A stretch of DNA of 64,000 nucleotides, taken from positions 24,156 through 88,155 of the forward strand of contig CAVZJU010000018.1 of NCBI GenBank assembly GCA_963775695.1. Direction: 5' to 3'. This document shows, piece by piece, positions 53,366 through 62,126 of this stretch. The notes beneath the pieces were generated by a model. The model did no database searches. It saw nothing but the letters and a program-made list of their open reading frames with translations, and was not told the origin of the DNA. Made by a program: the position numbers and the translations under genes. Position 1 is the stretch's first letter. Each line of letters begins with the position of its first letter. The DNA comes from DATBLE01 sp963775695 (GTDB lineage Bacteria > Actinomycetota > Thermoleophilia > Gaiellales > Gaiellaceae).

Positions 53366-53898
53366 TCGTCGCGCTGGCAGTCGCGCTCGCGCTCGCCGCG
53401 CCGCCGCTGCCGCCGGACGTGAAGCCGTGGCCGATCGGCGTCGGCCCCGGCTTCCGGCTCGCCGCCGCTCCTCCAAGAGTGCTCGCGGGCGAGCCGGTCG
53501 GACCCTTCCGCTGCACGCAGGAAGGGGGACTCAGGTTCGGCGCCCACCTCGAGCTCTTCATCCGCCGCCGGGTGTTGCTCGTGCCGGCGAAGGTGGGAGT
53601 CGCGCGCAGCGGACGCTGCTCGTATCCGCTGAGGACGCGCGAGCCCACCGGCGTGATCGAGATCCGCCGCGGAACGCGTGCCACCGTCGGCGACCTCTTC
53701 CGGCTGTGGGGCCAGCCACTCGGCCGACGCCGCATCGCCGGGTTCAGGTCACGGGCGCCCCTGCTCGCCTTCGTCGGCGGGAAGCGCTGGCGCGGCGACC
53801 CGCGCGCGATCCCGCTGACCCGCCACGCGCAGATCGTGCTCGAACTCGGCGGCTACGTCCCGCCCCATCCACGCTACCTCTTCGCGGGCGGGCTCTGA
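53362..53898 (+). CDS. exported protein of unknown function
   Basis: 178-aa protein with a short signal-like segment (VIVALAVALALAAPPLPP) and a basic, beta-rich body: RCTQEGGLRFGAHLELFIRR, then RRGTRATVGDLFRLWGQPLG. Two cysteines could form a disulfide. Function unknown. The GTG start is coupled to the previous gene by a GTGA overlap; the unit ends at a strong hairpin. Confidence 0.75.
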   Translation: MIVALAVALALAAPPLPPDVKPWPIGVGPGFRLAAAPPRVLAGEPVGPFRCTQEGGLRFGAHLELFIRRRVLLVPAKVGVARSGRCSYPLRTREPTGVIEIRRGTRATVGDLFRLWGQPLGRRRIAGFRSRAPLLAFVGGKRWRGDPRAIPLTRHAQIVLELGGYVPPHPRYLFAGGL

Positions 53899-53957
53899 GC
53901 CTGCCCAGATTCCCGCAAACGCCTCACGCTCTCCGCCTCCACCGCGTGTTCTCTCGT

Positions 53958-53995
53958 CCGGAGAGGGGCCGCCCGCTTGCACGGCCCCTCTCCGG
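53958..53995. terminator. bidirectional terminator hairpin
   Basis: A perfect 14-bp stem (CCGGAGAGGGGCCG/CGGCCCCTCTCCGG) with a 10-nt loop lies between two convergent transcription units. Confidence 0.8.
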
Positions 53996-54004
53996 TGTGT
54001 CCCG

Positions 54005-55411
54005 TCAGCCGCGCAGGTTGACGTGCACCGAGAACAGGCGGCGGGTGGAGATGCCGCCGAGCACGTTCTCGCCTGACTTGCGCGCGCGGGCGAAGATCGC
54101 GATCAGCTGCTGCTTCGAGCTCACCGGGAAGCCGGACAGCATCTGGAAGTGGAGCTCTGCCCAGCCCTGGCTGTTGGTGCGTTGCTCGGCCGGGATCGTC
54201 AGCTGGTTGAAAGGAACCGCCGTCGCGTAGACGAGCGCACCCCGCACCGAGCGGCCGCCGCAGGCCGAAACGTGGTAGCGAACGACCAGCTCTCGCGACC
54301 CGCCGCGGACGACCGACGGATTCGTGGTCTGGCGGTCGATCAGCAGCCGGGCGGGCGATCCGATGGCGGCGACATCGACGGCGCCGCTGCCGGCCGGGCA
54401 GCCGGCCGCAGGCGGTGCAGGCGTACCGCCGACAACCTGCGTCGGCGCCGAGGTCGCCGCCGTCGAGCCGCCCGCGTTCGAGGCCGTCACCCGAGCACGG
54501 ATCCTGTGCCCGACCGATGCAGGCAACACCCGCCAGGTCAGACCGACCGCCCCCGCGATCGCGACACAGCCGCCGCCATTACTGTCGCAACGAAGCCACT
54601 CATACCGATAGCCGGTCGGCGACTCGTTCCACTTCCCGACGCTCAGCGTCAACACCTGCCCGACGGCCGCAGTCCCCGAGATCGTCGGCGCCGACTTGTT
54701 CACCGGCGCCTTGGCCGAGGAACCGATCACCGCGGTCGGCACCGAGGTCGCCGTGGTGCTGCCACTCGAGTTCTTGGCCACGACCCTGAACCGGATCGTG
54801 TGGCCGACGTCCGAGGAGGTCAGCGTGTACGTGTTCCCGGCGGCCTTCCCGATGGTCGAACAGCTGCCGCCGTTCTTGTTACAGCGCAACCAGGAATCGT
54901 CGTAGTCTGCAACCGGCCCGCTCCAATTCCCCCGGTCGCCGGAGAGCTTCTGTCCCTGACGCGCCGTCCCCGAGATCGTCGGCGGAGACGTGTTCTGCGG
55001 CTGGCCCGGCGCAACGACGCCCGTCGGCACCGAAGTCGCTGTCGTGTTGCCGTCACCGTTCTTCGCCACAACCTCGAACCTGATCGTGTGGCCGACGTCG
55101 TTCCCGGTCAGCGTGTAGGTCGCGCCGTGGGCGCCGATGCCGGAGCAACTGTTGCCACTCTCATTGCAACGCAGCCAGCTGAAGTCGTAGTCGGTCGGAG
55201 CGCCGCTCCAGTTCCCCCTGTCCCCATCCAGCACCTGACCCTGCTTCGGGGTGCCACTGATGGTCGGCAGGGAGAGGTTTCCCGGTGCCGCCTTGCCTGC
55301 CGCAGCGCCCGCCCCGGCCAGCAAGCCGAGGCCGACCACCAGGACGAGCGTCGCGCCCACACCCATCGCCGCTCCTGAGAGCGCCCACCTTTTCTTCGAA
55401 GAACGAGACAT
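54005..55411 (-). CDS. secreted protein with three Ig-like repeats
   Basis: 468-aa exported protein. A signal anchor (about residues 9-35) is followed by three repeats of about 90 residues, each with PTISGTxxxGQxL, a GxWxG turn, WLRCN/D-type Cys (SWLRCNESG, SWLRCNKNG, EWLRCDSNG), a second Cys (C-SxIG or CVAI) and VGHxIRxxVxA. The C-terminal 120 residues form another beta domain. This fits a surface or secreted adhesin-like protein. ATG 55411 is chosen because AAGGAGGGAGAG precedes it. Divergent from the MarR gene. Confidence 0.85.
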   Translation of the reverse strand: MSRSSKKRWALSGAAMGVGATLVLVVGLGLLAGAGAAAGKAAPGNLSLPTISGTPKQGQVLDGDRGNWSGAPTDYDFSWLRCNESGNSCSGIGAHGATYTLTGNDVGHTIRFEVVAKNGDGNTTATSVPTGVVAPGQPQNTSPPTISGTARQGQKLSGDRGNWSGPVADYDDSWLRCNKNGGSCSTIGKAAGNTYTLTSSDVGHTIRFRVVAKNSSGSTTATSVPTAVIGSSAKAPVNKSAPTISGTAAVGQVLTLSVGKWNESPTGYRYEWLRCDSNGGGCVAIAGAVGLTWRVLPASVGHRIRARVTASNAGGSTAATSAPTQVVGGTPAPPAAGCPAGSGAVDVAAIGSPARLLIDRQTTNPSVVRGGSRELVVRYHVSACGGRSVRGALVYATAVPFNQLTIPAEQRTNSQGWAELHFQMLSGFPVSSKQQLIAIFARARKSGENVLGGISTRRLFSVHVNLRG

Positions 55412-55475
55412 CTCTCCCTCCTTCGTTCGTCGGGTGCGCTGCTCGCGCACCCACCCGCGGACGCGGGTTACATTG

Positions 55476-55508
55476 TTGTTTGAGATCAATCGTCGTGTGA
55501 TATACCAC
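55476..55508 (+). promoter_or_regulatory. marR promoter with palindromic operator
   Basis: TTGTTT (55476-55481), a 17-bp spacer and an extended TGT-GATATA -10 box (55499-55504). The -10 box lies inside the imperfect palindrome GTGATATACCAC (55497-55508), a plausible MarR operator, which would give autorepression and could also control the divergent secreted-protein gene. Confidence 0.5.
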
Positions 55509-55564
55509 ATGAGGTGATCTTGAAACCCGCCTATCTCACCGTTGCCCTCGAAGGAGACAAATCG

Positions 55565-56032
55565 ATGGAAGAGAACACGCGACCTGGCCTTTCACCGGAG
55601 CAATACCGGGCTGCTGCCGAGCTGCGCGCCGCCCTGCGGGGCTTCCTCCGCCGGACCGAACGGGTGTCACGGGCGCACGGACTGACGCCGGAGCGCTACG
55701 AGCTGCTGCTCGTGATCAAGACCGAAGGCGATCAACCGCCCGGCGTGACGGTCACCGGCCTGTGTCAGTCTCTGATGCTCGGTCAGAGTGCCGTGACGCA
55801 GCTTGTCCGCCGGGTCGAAGACCTCGGTCTCGTCCACCGCGAGCTCTCCCCCCGCGACGCGCGCGTCCGTTATCTGGGCCTTACTCCCGAGGGCGAGCAA
55901 CGACTCGCGGGCGTCGTCGCTGAGCTTGGGCCGGAGCGCGATCATCTCGCCGCCGTGACGTGGTCGGCGCCGCCGCGACGAGCCTCAACGGCGAGGCGCC
56001 GCGGCAAGTCGACGGACACCGCCCATCAGTGA
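55565..56032 (+). CDS. MarR-family transcriptional regulator
   Basis: 155-aa winged-helix regulator: RRTERVSRAHGLTPERYELL, recognition region LCQSLMLGQSAVTQLVRRVE, wing LVHRELSPRDARVRYLGLT with the conserved DxRxxxLxLTxxG ending as DARVRYLGLTPEG. MarR proteins bind DNA as dimers and release it on binding a ligand. The C-terminal 25 residues are Arg-rich and atypical, so the true end may lie in another frame. AGGAG precedes the ATG. It is the last clearly chromosomal gene before the tRNA-Trp repeats. Confidence 0.88.
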   Translation: MEENTRPGLSPEQYRAAAELRAALRGFLRRTERVSRAHGLTPERYELLLVIKTEGDQPPGVTVTGLCQSLMLGQSAVTQLVRRVEDLGLVHRELSPRDARVRYLGLTPEGEQRLAGVVAELGPERDHLAAVTWSAPPRRASTARRRGKSTDTAHQ

Positions 56033-56199
56033 GGCTGCGAAAGGTCGACCAAGGGCTCGCCTGATCTCGTGCTCGGCACACGCGCGCCGTCACGAGCCAT
56101 TAAGCGGCTGCTCCTCGTCAACCTCGGAAACGTCCTCGCTGCTGCTCTGAGCACCGGCCGAGCACCAAACTGACCCAGCCCAGGGTGGGCCTCTCTCGC

Positions 56200-56247
56200 T
56201 TGCCGTAGATGGCTTGTACATCAGGGGCGGAGGGACTCGAACCCCCG
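56200..56247 (-). repeat. distal tRNA-Trp att-like copy 2
   Basis: A 48-nt stretch identical to 57602-57649. Its last 26 nt (56222-56247) copy the 3' end of tRNA-Trp (acceptor strand and T arm). The other 22 nt are shared only by the two distal copies. The wider similarity begins at GCACCAAACTGACC (56162-56175). The 56033-56415 gap holds only this repeat and the terminator that follows. Confidence 0.8.
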
Positions 56248-56375
56248 GAAGCTCGACAAGTCCAGCGAGGGTCGCGCGTGGTCGCTTCGGCGCGGCAGGA
56301 CTCGCGGAGGCTGTGTGATTTGACCCCAAGTCTGACCAGTCCTCCCGCCCTTATCGGGCTACGGTCGAGCAGATT

Positions 56376-56402
56376 GAGAGGGCGCCTTGTGGGCGCCCTC
56401 TC
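56376..56402 (-). terminator. terminator hairpin of the protease gene
   Basis: An 11-bp stem (GAGAGGGCGCC/GGCGCCCTCTC) with a 5-nt loop stands 14 nt after the protease stop on the minus strand. Confidence 0.75.
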
Positions 56403-56415
56403 TCGACACGGGTCG

Positions 56416-57222
56416 TCACGAGGCCATGAAACTCCCAATCCAAGTGAGTACGTCCGCGATGTCCACGCGCTGCGAGTAGGTCACTCCTGCGCAGTTGTTG
56501 TTCGTCACGTACGAGTTGACGGCGAGGACGGTGTCGGTGCCCCCGAGTAGGTCGGGACCGCCCGAGTCGCCGAAGCACGTCCCGCCCTTGCCGCCTCCCG
56601 GGTTCGCAGTGAGCTTGATGAACTCGTCGCTGTGGGTGAAGTTGCCGGAGACGAGCTGGGTCGAGGCGAACAGTCGGACCTTCGGGCCCGACCAGACCGG
56701 GGGTCCACCACCGCGCAGATTGACCTGGACGCCGTAACCGACGAGGTCGACGCCTGTCTTGGGGGCGAGCGAGTCGACGAGTCCGACAGAGGGCAGTTCC
56801 GCGTACTCGCTGACTACGCTCGTCGGCACCGGCTCGGACAGCACGATGACGCCGACGTCGCGCTGGGCGAAACCCGGCAGGCCGTTACCGCAGGCGATGC
56901 AGAAGTCCGGATTGGTGTATGCGACACCGTCGTACGAAGTTGCGCCGCTGAACGGGTACTCCGGGTTTCCTTCCACGATCTCGTCGAACCAGACCCGCGC
57001 GGCGCTCGTCCCGTCGGTGCAGTGGCCCGCGGTCAGGACTATCGTCGGCGAGAGCAGCGACGCGGTGCAGCGGTGCGAAGGTGTGCCGTTCACGTCGAAG
57101 ACGGCTAGACCCACGTACGGATGGTTCGTCCCGTCCGGCTGGCCGTTTGTGACCGCCCCAGCTGGCGCGATAGCGACGCTCAGAGCCGCCGCGGCTAGCG
57201 CCAGCGCAAAGAGTTTCCGCAT
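56416..57222 (-). CDS. secreted trypsin-like serine protease
   Basis: 268-aa S1-family protease with a signal peptide (LFALALAAAALSVAIAPAGA). Catalytic triad: His in VLTAGHCTDG, Asp in QRDVGVIVLSEP and Ser in CFGDSGGPDLLGG. The mature part starts soon after the signal at about residue 28, with no long pro-region. AAGGGGGGAAC precedes the ATG at 57222. It lies alone between the two distal tRNA-Trp repeats and ends at a terminator. Confidence 0.92.
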   Translation of the reverse strand: MRKLFALALAAAALSVAIAPAGAVTNGQPDGTNHPYVGLAVFDVNGTPSHRCTASLLSPTIVLTAGHCTDGTSAARVWFDEIVEGNPEYPFSGATSYDGVAYTNPDFCIACGNGLPGFAQRDVGVIVLSEPVPTSVVSEYAELPSVGLVDSLAPKTGVDLVGYGVQVNLRGGGPPVWSGPKVRLFASTQLVSGNFTHSDEFIKLTANPGGGKGGTCFGDSGGPDLLGGTDTVLAVNSYVTNNNCAGVTYSQRVDIADVLTWIGSFMAS

Positions 57223-57306
57223 GTTCCCCCCTTGTGATCGATTCCCGAGTGCTCCGCCGTACTTCCCGGCCGCCGGTATCGCAAACACCCTCGGTGCGAT
57301 CAAGCG

Positions 57307-57558
57307 TTAGCGGAAGGGCGGCGCGCTCACGGCGCGTGTGAACCGCCCCTGCCCTACGGGGGGCGGAGCGCCTCCCGGCATCACGACGATCCTGATGACT
57401 CTCTCGTCGTCGAGCGCTAGGCGGATTGCGAAGTCGCGCTCGTACGCGACTTCGCCGGTTTCACGCCAGCGAGCGATCTCGTGCGTCCTGGCAACGGCGC
57501 ACCCTGACCCATACGCGCCGACCCGAAGCGTCAGCACGCAGCGGTAGCGGTGCACCAA
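57307..57558 (-). CDS. possible small protein beside the att-like repeat
   Basis: 83-aa frame with GC-rich third positions and a plausible segment HEIARWRETGEVAYERDFAI, but no recognised domain and no ribosome-binding site. Its GTG start overlaps the edge of the direct repeat, so it may be chance or a truncated gene cut by the integration boundary. 57223-57843 holds nothing else but the repeat. Confidence 0.35.
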   Translation of the reverse strand: MVHRYRCVLTLRVGAYGSGCAVARTHEIARWRETGEVAYERDFAIRLALDDERVIRIVVMPGGAPPPVGQGRFTRAVSAPPFR

Positions 57559-57601
57559 ACTGACCTGGCTCTGACCTGAGGCCCCGGAAGGGACCTCTCT
57601 T

Positions 57602-57660
57602 TTGCCGTAGATGGCTTGTACATCAGGGGCGGAGGGACTCGAACCCCCGACCTACGGTTT
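57602..57660 (-). repeat. distal tRNA-Trp att-like copy 1
   Basis: Positions 57624-57660 match 62334-62370 of the tRNA-Trp gene over all 37 nt (3' end, T arm, variable region and part of the anticodon stem), in the same orientation; a further GGAG agrees after one missing T. Positions 57602-57649 also equal 56200-56247. This is the footprint expected when an element integrates at the 3' end of a tRNA gene. Confidence 0.85.
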
Positions 57661-57843
57661 GGAGGCTGTCCGAAATGCTTATGGACTAAACCCTTCGCGC
57701 GGCGTGATGGGCTTTCCGTTGGGCAGTCGCAGGCGTCCGAGTGTCGCCAGGTCGTTTTCGCGGGGGATCACGATGAGCTCGCGAGGAGCAGCACCGGCAA
57801 GGGAACGCGAGCGGGTCCAAGCCGCGCTCAACCGACGCGCAGG

Positions 57844-58368
57844 TCAGAGCATCGGGTGGGTAAGGTCGAAGCGTTCGCAGAGGCGGGGGATGCTTTCGAA
57901 GTCCATTTCGAGGTCGTAGCGCTCGTTCACCTCTGCGAACCGCGCCAGGTCGGGAGTGCCCTCCGCCTCGGCAAACACCTGCGCGACCTCACGGAAGTAG
58001 TTTTCGAAGCCGGCCGGGGAGATCACTTCGATGATCCGGCAGGGCGTGTCGCCGGCATTCCAGAAGGCATGCCACTCTCCGCGCGGTTTGAACACCCAGG
58101 AGGCAGGATCGGCCTCGACGACGTTTTCCCCAAGCAGGGCGCCGAGGGTGCCTTCGAGTACGTAGGAGTACTCGTCTTCGTTGTGGTGGAAGTGGAGTGC
58201 CGCGGCGAGCGTGCGCGGCGGGATCGGATGCTCGACGACCGAGAACCGTTCCTCGCTCTCGGCCCCTTCGATCTTCCAGACGACGCCGAGGCTGCCGAAG
58301 TCGACGCTCTCGCCCTCCTGTGGCTGGATGGCGATGCGTTCGATCGTGGTCGTGCTGTTGCGGCTCAT
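57844..58368 (-). CDS. cupin-domain protein
   Basis: 174-aa protein with a central cupin_2 barrel: metal motif 1 LHFHHNEDEYSYVLEGTLG (two His, one Glu) and motif 2 PRGEWHAFWNAGD (last His). The C-terminal 60 residues are helical (FENYFREVAQVFAEAEGTPD), as in quercetinase-like or polyketide-tailoring cupins. The substrate is unknown. GAGAGGAG precedes the ATG. It is cargo of the tRNA-Trp island. Confidence 0.85.
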   Translation of the reverse strand: MSRNSTTTIERIAIQPQEGESVDFGSLGVVWKIEGAESEERFSVVEHPIPPRTLAAALHFHHNEDEYSYVLEGTLGALLGENVVEADPASWVFKPRGEWHAFWNAGDTPCRIIEVISPAGFENYFREVAQVFAEAEGTPDLARFAEVNERYDLEMDFESIPRLCERFDLTHPML

Positions 58369-58699
58369 CGGATCTCCTCTCTTTTGCCGCCTTGGTCGAG
58401 AATGTCTGCTCGAAGCAGTCGAAGTCCTCGACGGTGCTTGTTGCGAGTAGAAGCATCGCCCTCCTCACCTTCCGACCCACGTCTCGTGAGGGGGCCTGGA
58501 GAGCAGCGGCTGGCTCGTCTCGCCCCACCCGGCAATCCGGCCAGCTCGGGCTCTCCAGGGATGCGCCTCGCAGACGATGTTTCCAGACGGGTGTTTGGGA
58601 GGTGTCTCCGTTTCGTCAAAAGTCGCTCACATGGGGCTTCATGCTCAGCGCAGCCCCGACGCAGCAGTGGCTGGCCGATCCCGCTGTGGCGGCCGGGCG

Positions 58700-59074
58700 A
58701 GAGCGATGGCTGCTTCTGGGACGCGGCCGTCGCCGGCGGCGCGGATCTCGGCCAGCCGCTCCGTGAGGTGCGCTTCAGCCTCGAGCGTGTCTGCTTCGTC
58801 TGCAGCTCGCTGGCACGTCCGCCAAGCTGCTCCGGCTCCGCGCGCTGGGCGACGATGTCGGAGTCCAACTCGGTCGAGAGGTGGGCCGCTCCTCGGCCTT
58901 GCTCTCGCGTCGCCTGAAGTCCTGCCAGGGCTCGGCTCGAGCATCATCGACTCGAAAGGAGAACGCTGACTCGTCGATTCGCTCCTGCTCGATGGTCGGC
59001 ACGTCGCAGTCGCCGTAGGTATGTCGGTGCGAGCTGACGTAGTAGTCCGCCTTGGGAAACGTGTGCGCGACCAT
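58700..59074 (-). pseudogene. degenerate coding remnant
   Basis: Coding-like sequence spread over three frames on the minus strand: AHTFPKADYYVSSHRHTYG and RIDESAFSFRVDDARAEPWQ in one, STELDSDIVAQRAEPEQLGG in a second, and DEADTLEAEAHLTERLAEIR in a third. It reads like a short gene with two or more indels; no family was recognised. The rest of 58369-59261 holds no credible gene on either strand. Confidence 0.35.
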
Positions 59075-59261
59075 TCCCCGTCCGACCCGCCGCAGCGGAG
59101 CAGGAAACAGAAACCGGCGTGGCGGTCGGCCAGGTTCCGGTGCCCGCCTTCGTGACCCACCCCCGCCGCATGTGAGCGGATCGTTAGAAGACGTTCACTC
59201 GTTCCACAAACCCTGACGGCAACCTATTTGGCTCTCAAGATTCGAGCTAGGGAGGTGGCCG

Positions 59262-59579
59262 ATGAAGTACCTGGTGACGATTCGCCGTCGGGACGGCGTT
59301 CCGATCCCGCCTGATGCGATCGCAGGCATGTTGATGGCGCAGCGCGAATGGCTCGAGGCCCGGATCGATGCTGGTGATCTGGACTGCGCCTACGTCTTCG
59401 CCCAGGGGTCTGGTGGCATCGGAATCGCCAACGCAGACTCGGCAGAGGAGTTGTCCGAGATGCTCACCAGTTCACCGGCCTTCGTACTAGCGTCGATCGA
59501 AGTTCAACCTCTCGCGGACATCTCGACGTTGGCACATGCCACTGAGGCACTCAGACGGGTCGCAGCAGTTGTGGCGTAA
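59262..59579 (+). CDS. muconolactone-isomerase-like small protein
   Basis: 105-aa alpha/beta dimeric-barrel protein beginning KYLVTIRRRDGVPIPPDAIA, with QREWLEARIDAGDL and the family-like GGIGIANADSAEELSEML. It resembles the muconolactone isomerase fold, but the catalytic residues were not confirmed, so isomerase activity is only a suggestion. GGGAGGTGG precedes the ATG. Island cargo, co-directional with the next two genes. Confidence 0.75.
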   Translation: MKYLVTIRRRDGVPIPPDAIAGMLMAQREWLEARIDAGDLDCAYVFAQGSGGIGIANADSAEELSEMLTSSPAFVLASIEVQPLADISTLAHATEALRRVAAVVA

Positions 59580-59725
59580 GAGGGCCCGCCGCCTGATTGA
59601 GCGCGCCCTCAGGGGAGGACGTCCTGGCTGGGCAACGCGCCCGACAACGTTCTACGTCGGGCGCGCGGAGCGGGTCGGCGCCACCGTCTGAGTCCCTCAC
59701 CCTTCCGCCACTGGAGGTGAACGGG

Positions 59726-60034
59726 TTGATCATTTCTCTTGTCCGCTTCAAGTCGAAGCTCGATGACGACGACGTACAGGCGATGTTCGAGGAGCGATCC
59801 GACCGCTACCGCAGCGTGCCGGGCCTCGTCGAGAAGCTCTACCTGCGCTTCCGCGACACCGGCGAGTTCGGCGCGGTGTATGTCTGGGATTCCGAGGACG
59901 CCCTCGCCCGATTCCGGGAGAGCGATCTCGCCCGCACGATCCCGAGCGCATACCAGGTCGTAGGCACCCCCTCGTTCGAGATCGGAGATGTGCGCCTGGT
60001 CGTTCAGCCTGATCGCGTGACTGTCCCCGGGTAA
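59726..60034 (+). CDS. small antibiotic-monooxygenase-like (YdhR/ABM) protein
   Basis: 102-aa alpha/beta dimeric-barrel protein: IISLVRFKSKLDDDDVQAMF, PGLVEKLYLRFRDTGEFGAV, then YVWDSEDALARFRESDLART. The pattern matches YdhR/ABM-type proteins, putative cofactor-less monooxygenases. The TTG start is supported by GGAGGTGA 5 nt upstream (59713-59720). The second small barrel protein of the island. Confidence 0.78.
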   Translation: MIISLVRFKSKLDDDDVQAMFEERSDRYRSVPGLVEKLYLRFRDTGEFGAVYVWDSEDALARFRESDLARTIPSAYQVVGTPSFEIGDVRLVVQPDRVTVPG

Positions 60035-60139
60035 GAAATCGGCGCCTCCTCGGGCGAGACGGAGACGGTCGTTACCCGGATCCTCGAAGACGCCGTGTGA
60101 CATCCGACCTGCGATGACCCGACGAAAGGAGAAGTCTCG

Positions 60140-61538
60140 GTGGCCACGATAACGGTGGAGTCGCTTGAATCCTTAGAGGAGGCCCTCAGAGGGCCGGTGC
60201 TTGAGCCGCGACGCACCAGTTACGACGAGGCACGCACGATCTACAACGCCATGATCGACAAGCGGCCAGCGGCGATCGCCCGCTGTGCCGACGTGGCCGA
60301 CGTGATCGCGGCGGTCAAGTTCGGCCGCGAGGAGGGATCTCGATGTCGCCATCCTCGGTGGCGGCCACAGCGGCAGCGGTCTCGGGCTGGTCGATGACGG
60401 TCTTGTCGATCGACCTTTCGGCGATGCGAGACGTCCGCGTCGATCCCGATGCCCGTACGGCCCAGGTCGGCTGGTGGTGCCCAGCTCGGGCGATCTCGAC
60501 CATGCTGCCCACGCGTTCGGGCTGGCGACGCCGGCCGGGATCATGTCAACAACCGGTATCGGCGGGCTGACGCTCGGCGGCGGGCACGGCTACCTGACGA
60601 GCAAGTACGGCCTCACCATCGACAACCTGCTCGAAGCTGATGTGGTGCTCGCGGACGGCAGCTTCGTGAAGGCGAGCGAGTCGGTGAACGAGGATCTCTT
60701 CTGGGCGCTGCGCGGAGGAGGCGGGAACTTCGGGGTCGTCACCTCGTTCACGTACCGCCTTCACCCGATCCATACGGTCGGTGTCGGGCATGACCGTCTG
60801 GCCGGTCGAGCAGACACCGGAGGTGCTCCGCTGGTACCGAGACTTCCTGCCACACGCCCGACGGATCTGAACGGATTCTTCGCATTCCTGGTCGTCGACG
60901 CCAGCGCCCACCGTTCCCGGAGGAGATCCACGGGCAGAAGATGTGCGGCGTCGTCTGGTGCTACACCGGCGACCTCGAGGGACTGGATCAGGCCCTGGCT
61001 GCTGTCCACGAACCGGCCGACGCCCGCCTTCCACTTCGCAACGCCGATGCCGTACCCGACGCTGCAGACCCTGTTCGACGAACTCATCCCGGCGGGACTG
61101 CAGTGGTACTGGCGCGGCGGACTTCTTCGACCGGATCACAGACGAGGCGATCGACTGTCCATCTCGAAGTACGCGCGAGCATACCGACCGGGCTCTCGAC
61201 GATGCACTTGTACCCCGTGGACGGTGCCGCTCACGAGGTCGGAGCCAGCGAGACGGCATTTGCTTACCGCGACGCCTTGTGGTCCGGGGTGATCGCGGGC
61301 ATCGACCCGGATCCAGCCAATGTGGCCACGATAAAGGACTGGTGCGTCGAGTACTGGGAGGCGCTCCATCCACACTCCATGGGCGGCGCGTACGTCAACT
61401 TCATGATGGACGAGGGCGAGGAGCGGGTCCAGGCCACCTATCGCGGGAACTACGAGCGCCTGGCCGAAGATCAAGGCGAAGTACGACCCGGACAACTTCT
61501 TCCACATCAACCAGAACATCCAGCCCGCTAGTGCATGA
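60140..61538 (+). pseudogene. berberine-bridge-type FAD oxidoreductase, broken
   Basis: About 465 codons of an FAD-linked oxidase broken by roughly ten frame changes. Recognisable parts in order: RTSYDEARTIYNAMIDKRPA, ILGGGHSGSGLGLVDDG (FAD loop), TTGIGGLTLGGGHGYLT, DLFWALRGGGGNFGVVTSF, MTVWPVEQTPEVLRWYRDF, GVVWCYTGDLEGLDQAL, MHLYPVDGAAHEVGASETAF and the C-terminal YDPDNFFHINQNIQP. Such enzymes carry bicovalent FAD and oxidise carbohydrates or natural products. The lesion density is far above that of any neighbour, which favours true decay. GTG start after GAAAGGAGAAG. Confidence 0.85.
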
Positions 61539-61697
61539 CGCCATTCATCGAGCGGTACAGGCAGCGACGGCCCACACACTGAGTGCGACTGCGAACTTGC
61601 CGAGTTTTAGACCCGCAAGCCCGTCGGAATGTGAGAGGGGGCTCCACATGCGGGCCTCCTCTCGACTTTCGGCTCCTTTGGCGCAGGCGGTTCTCCC

Positions 61698-62126
61698 CTA
61701 GAGAAGCAGCTTGGGATAACGGTGGAATCGCGACCGGATCTCTCTGAGCGCATCCATGACTTCTTCTGAGCCGACCGTCGAGACACGGGCAACGAGCTTA
61801 CGGACCTCGTTGTCCGGGTAGAGCGTCGGCGCCGCGCCCTGCGATCCCGTCAGAGGATCGATCGCGCTCACTTTCTCCTGGAGCGGATACACAAAGCGGA
61901 GCATCTCCTTGTAGGCCTCACGAACAACATGGTGCAGCCTTTCGTCGCGGGCCATTTGCAGCTCGTGTTCATGCTGTGCCGCGCTCAGGGTCATGGTCGT
62001 TGCCCTCTCGCCTTTCGAATTCAGCCATCCGAACACCACACCAGCGGTACCGACCACCGCACCGCTGAGTACGCCGGCGAGCGCGATCCAACCTTCCGGT
62101 GTCCAGGCCATGGCCGTCACGGCCAT
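61698..62126 (-). CDS. membrane-anchored helical protein of unknown function
   Basis: 142-aa protein with one transmembrane helix near the N-terminus (WIALAGVLSGAVVGTAGVVFG) and a long helical soluble part (AAQHEHELQMARDERLHHVV and MLRFVYPLQEKVSA), so a type II-like anchor plus coiled coil. No family recognised. It is the island gene nearest the tRNA-Trp. 61539-61697 and 62127-62333 hold no gene. Confidence 0.65.
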   Translation of the reverse strand: MAVTAMAWTPEGWIALAGVLSGAVVGTAGVVFGWLNSKGERATTMTLSAAQHEHELQMARDERLHHVVREAYKEMLRFVYPLQEKVSAIDPLTGSQGAAPTLYPDNEVRKLVARVSTVGSEEVMDALREIRSRFHRYPKLLL

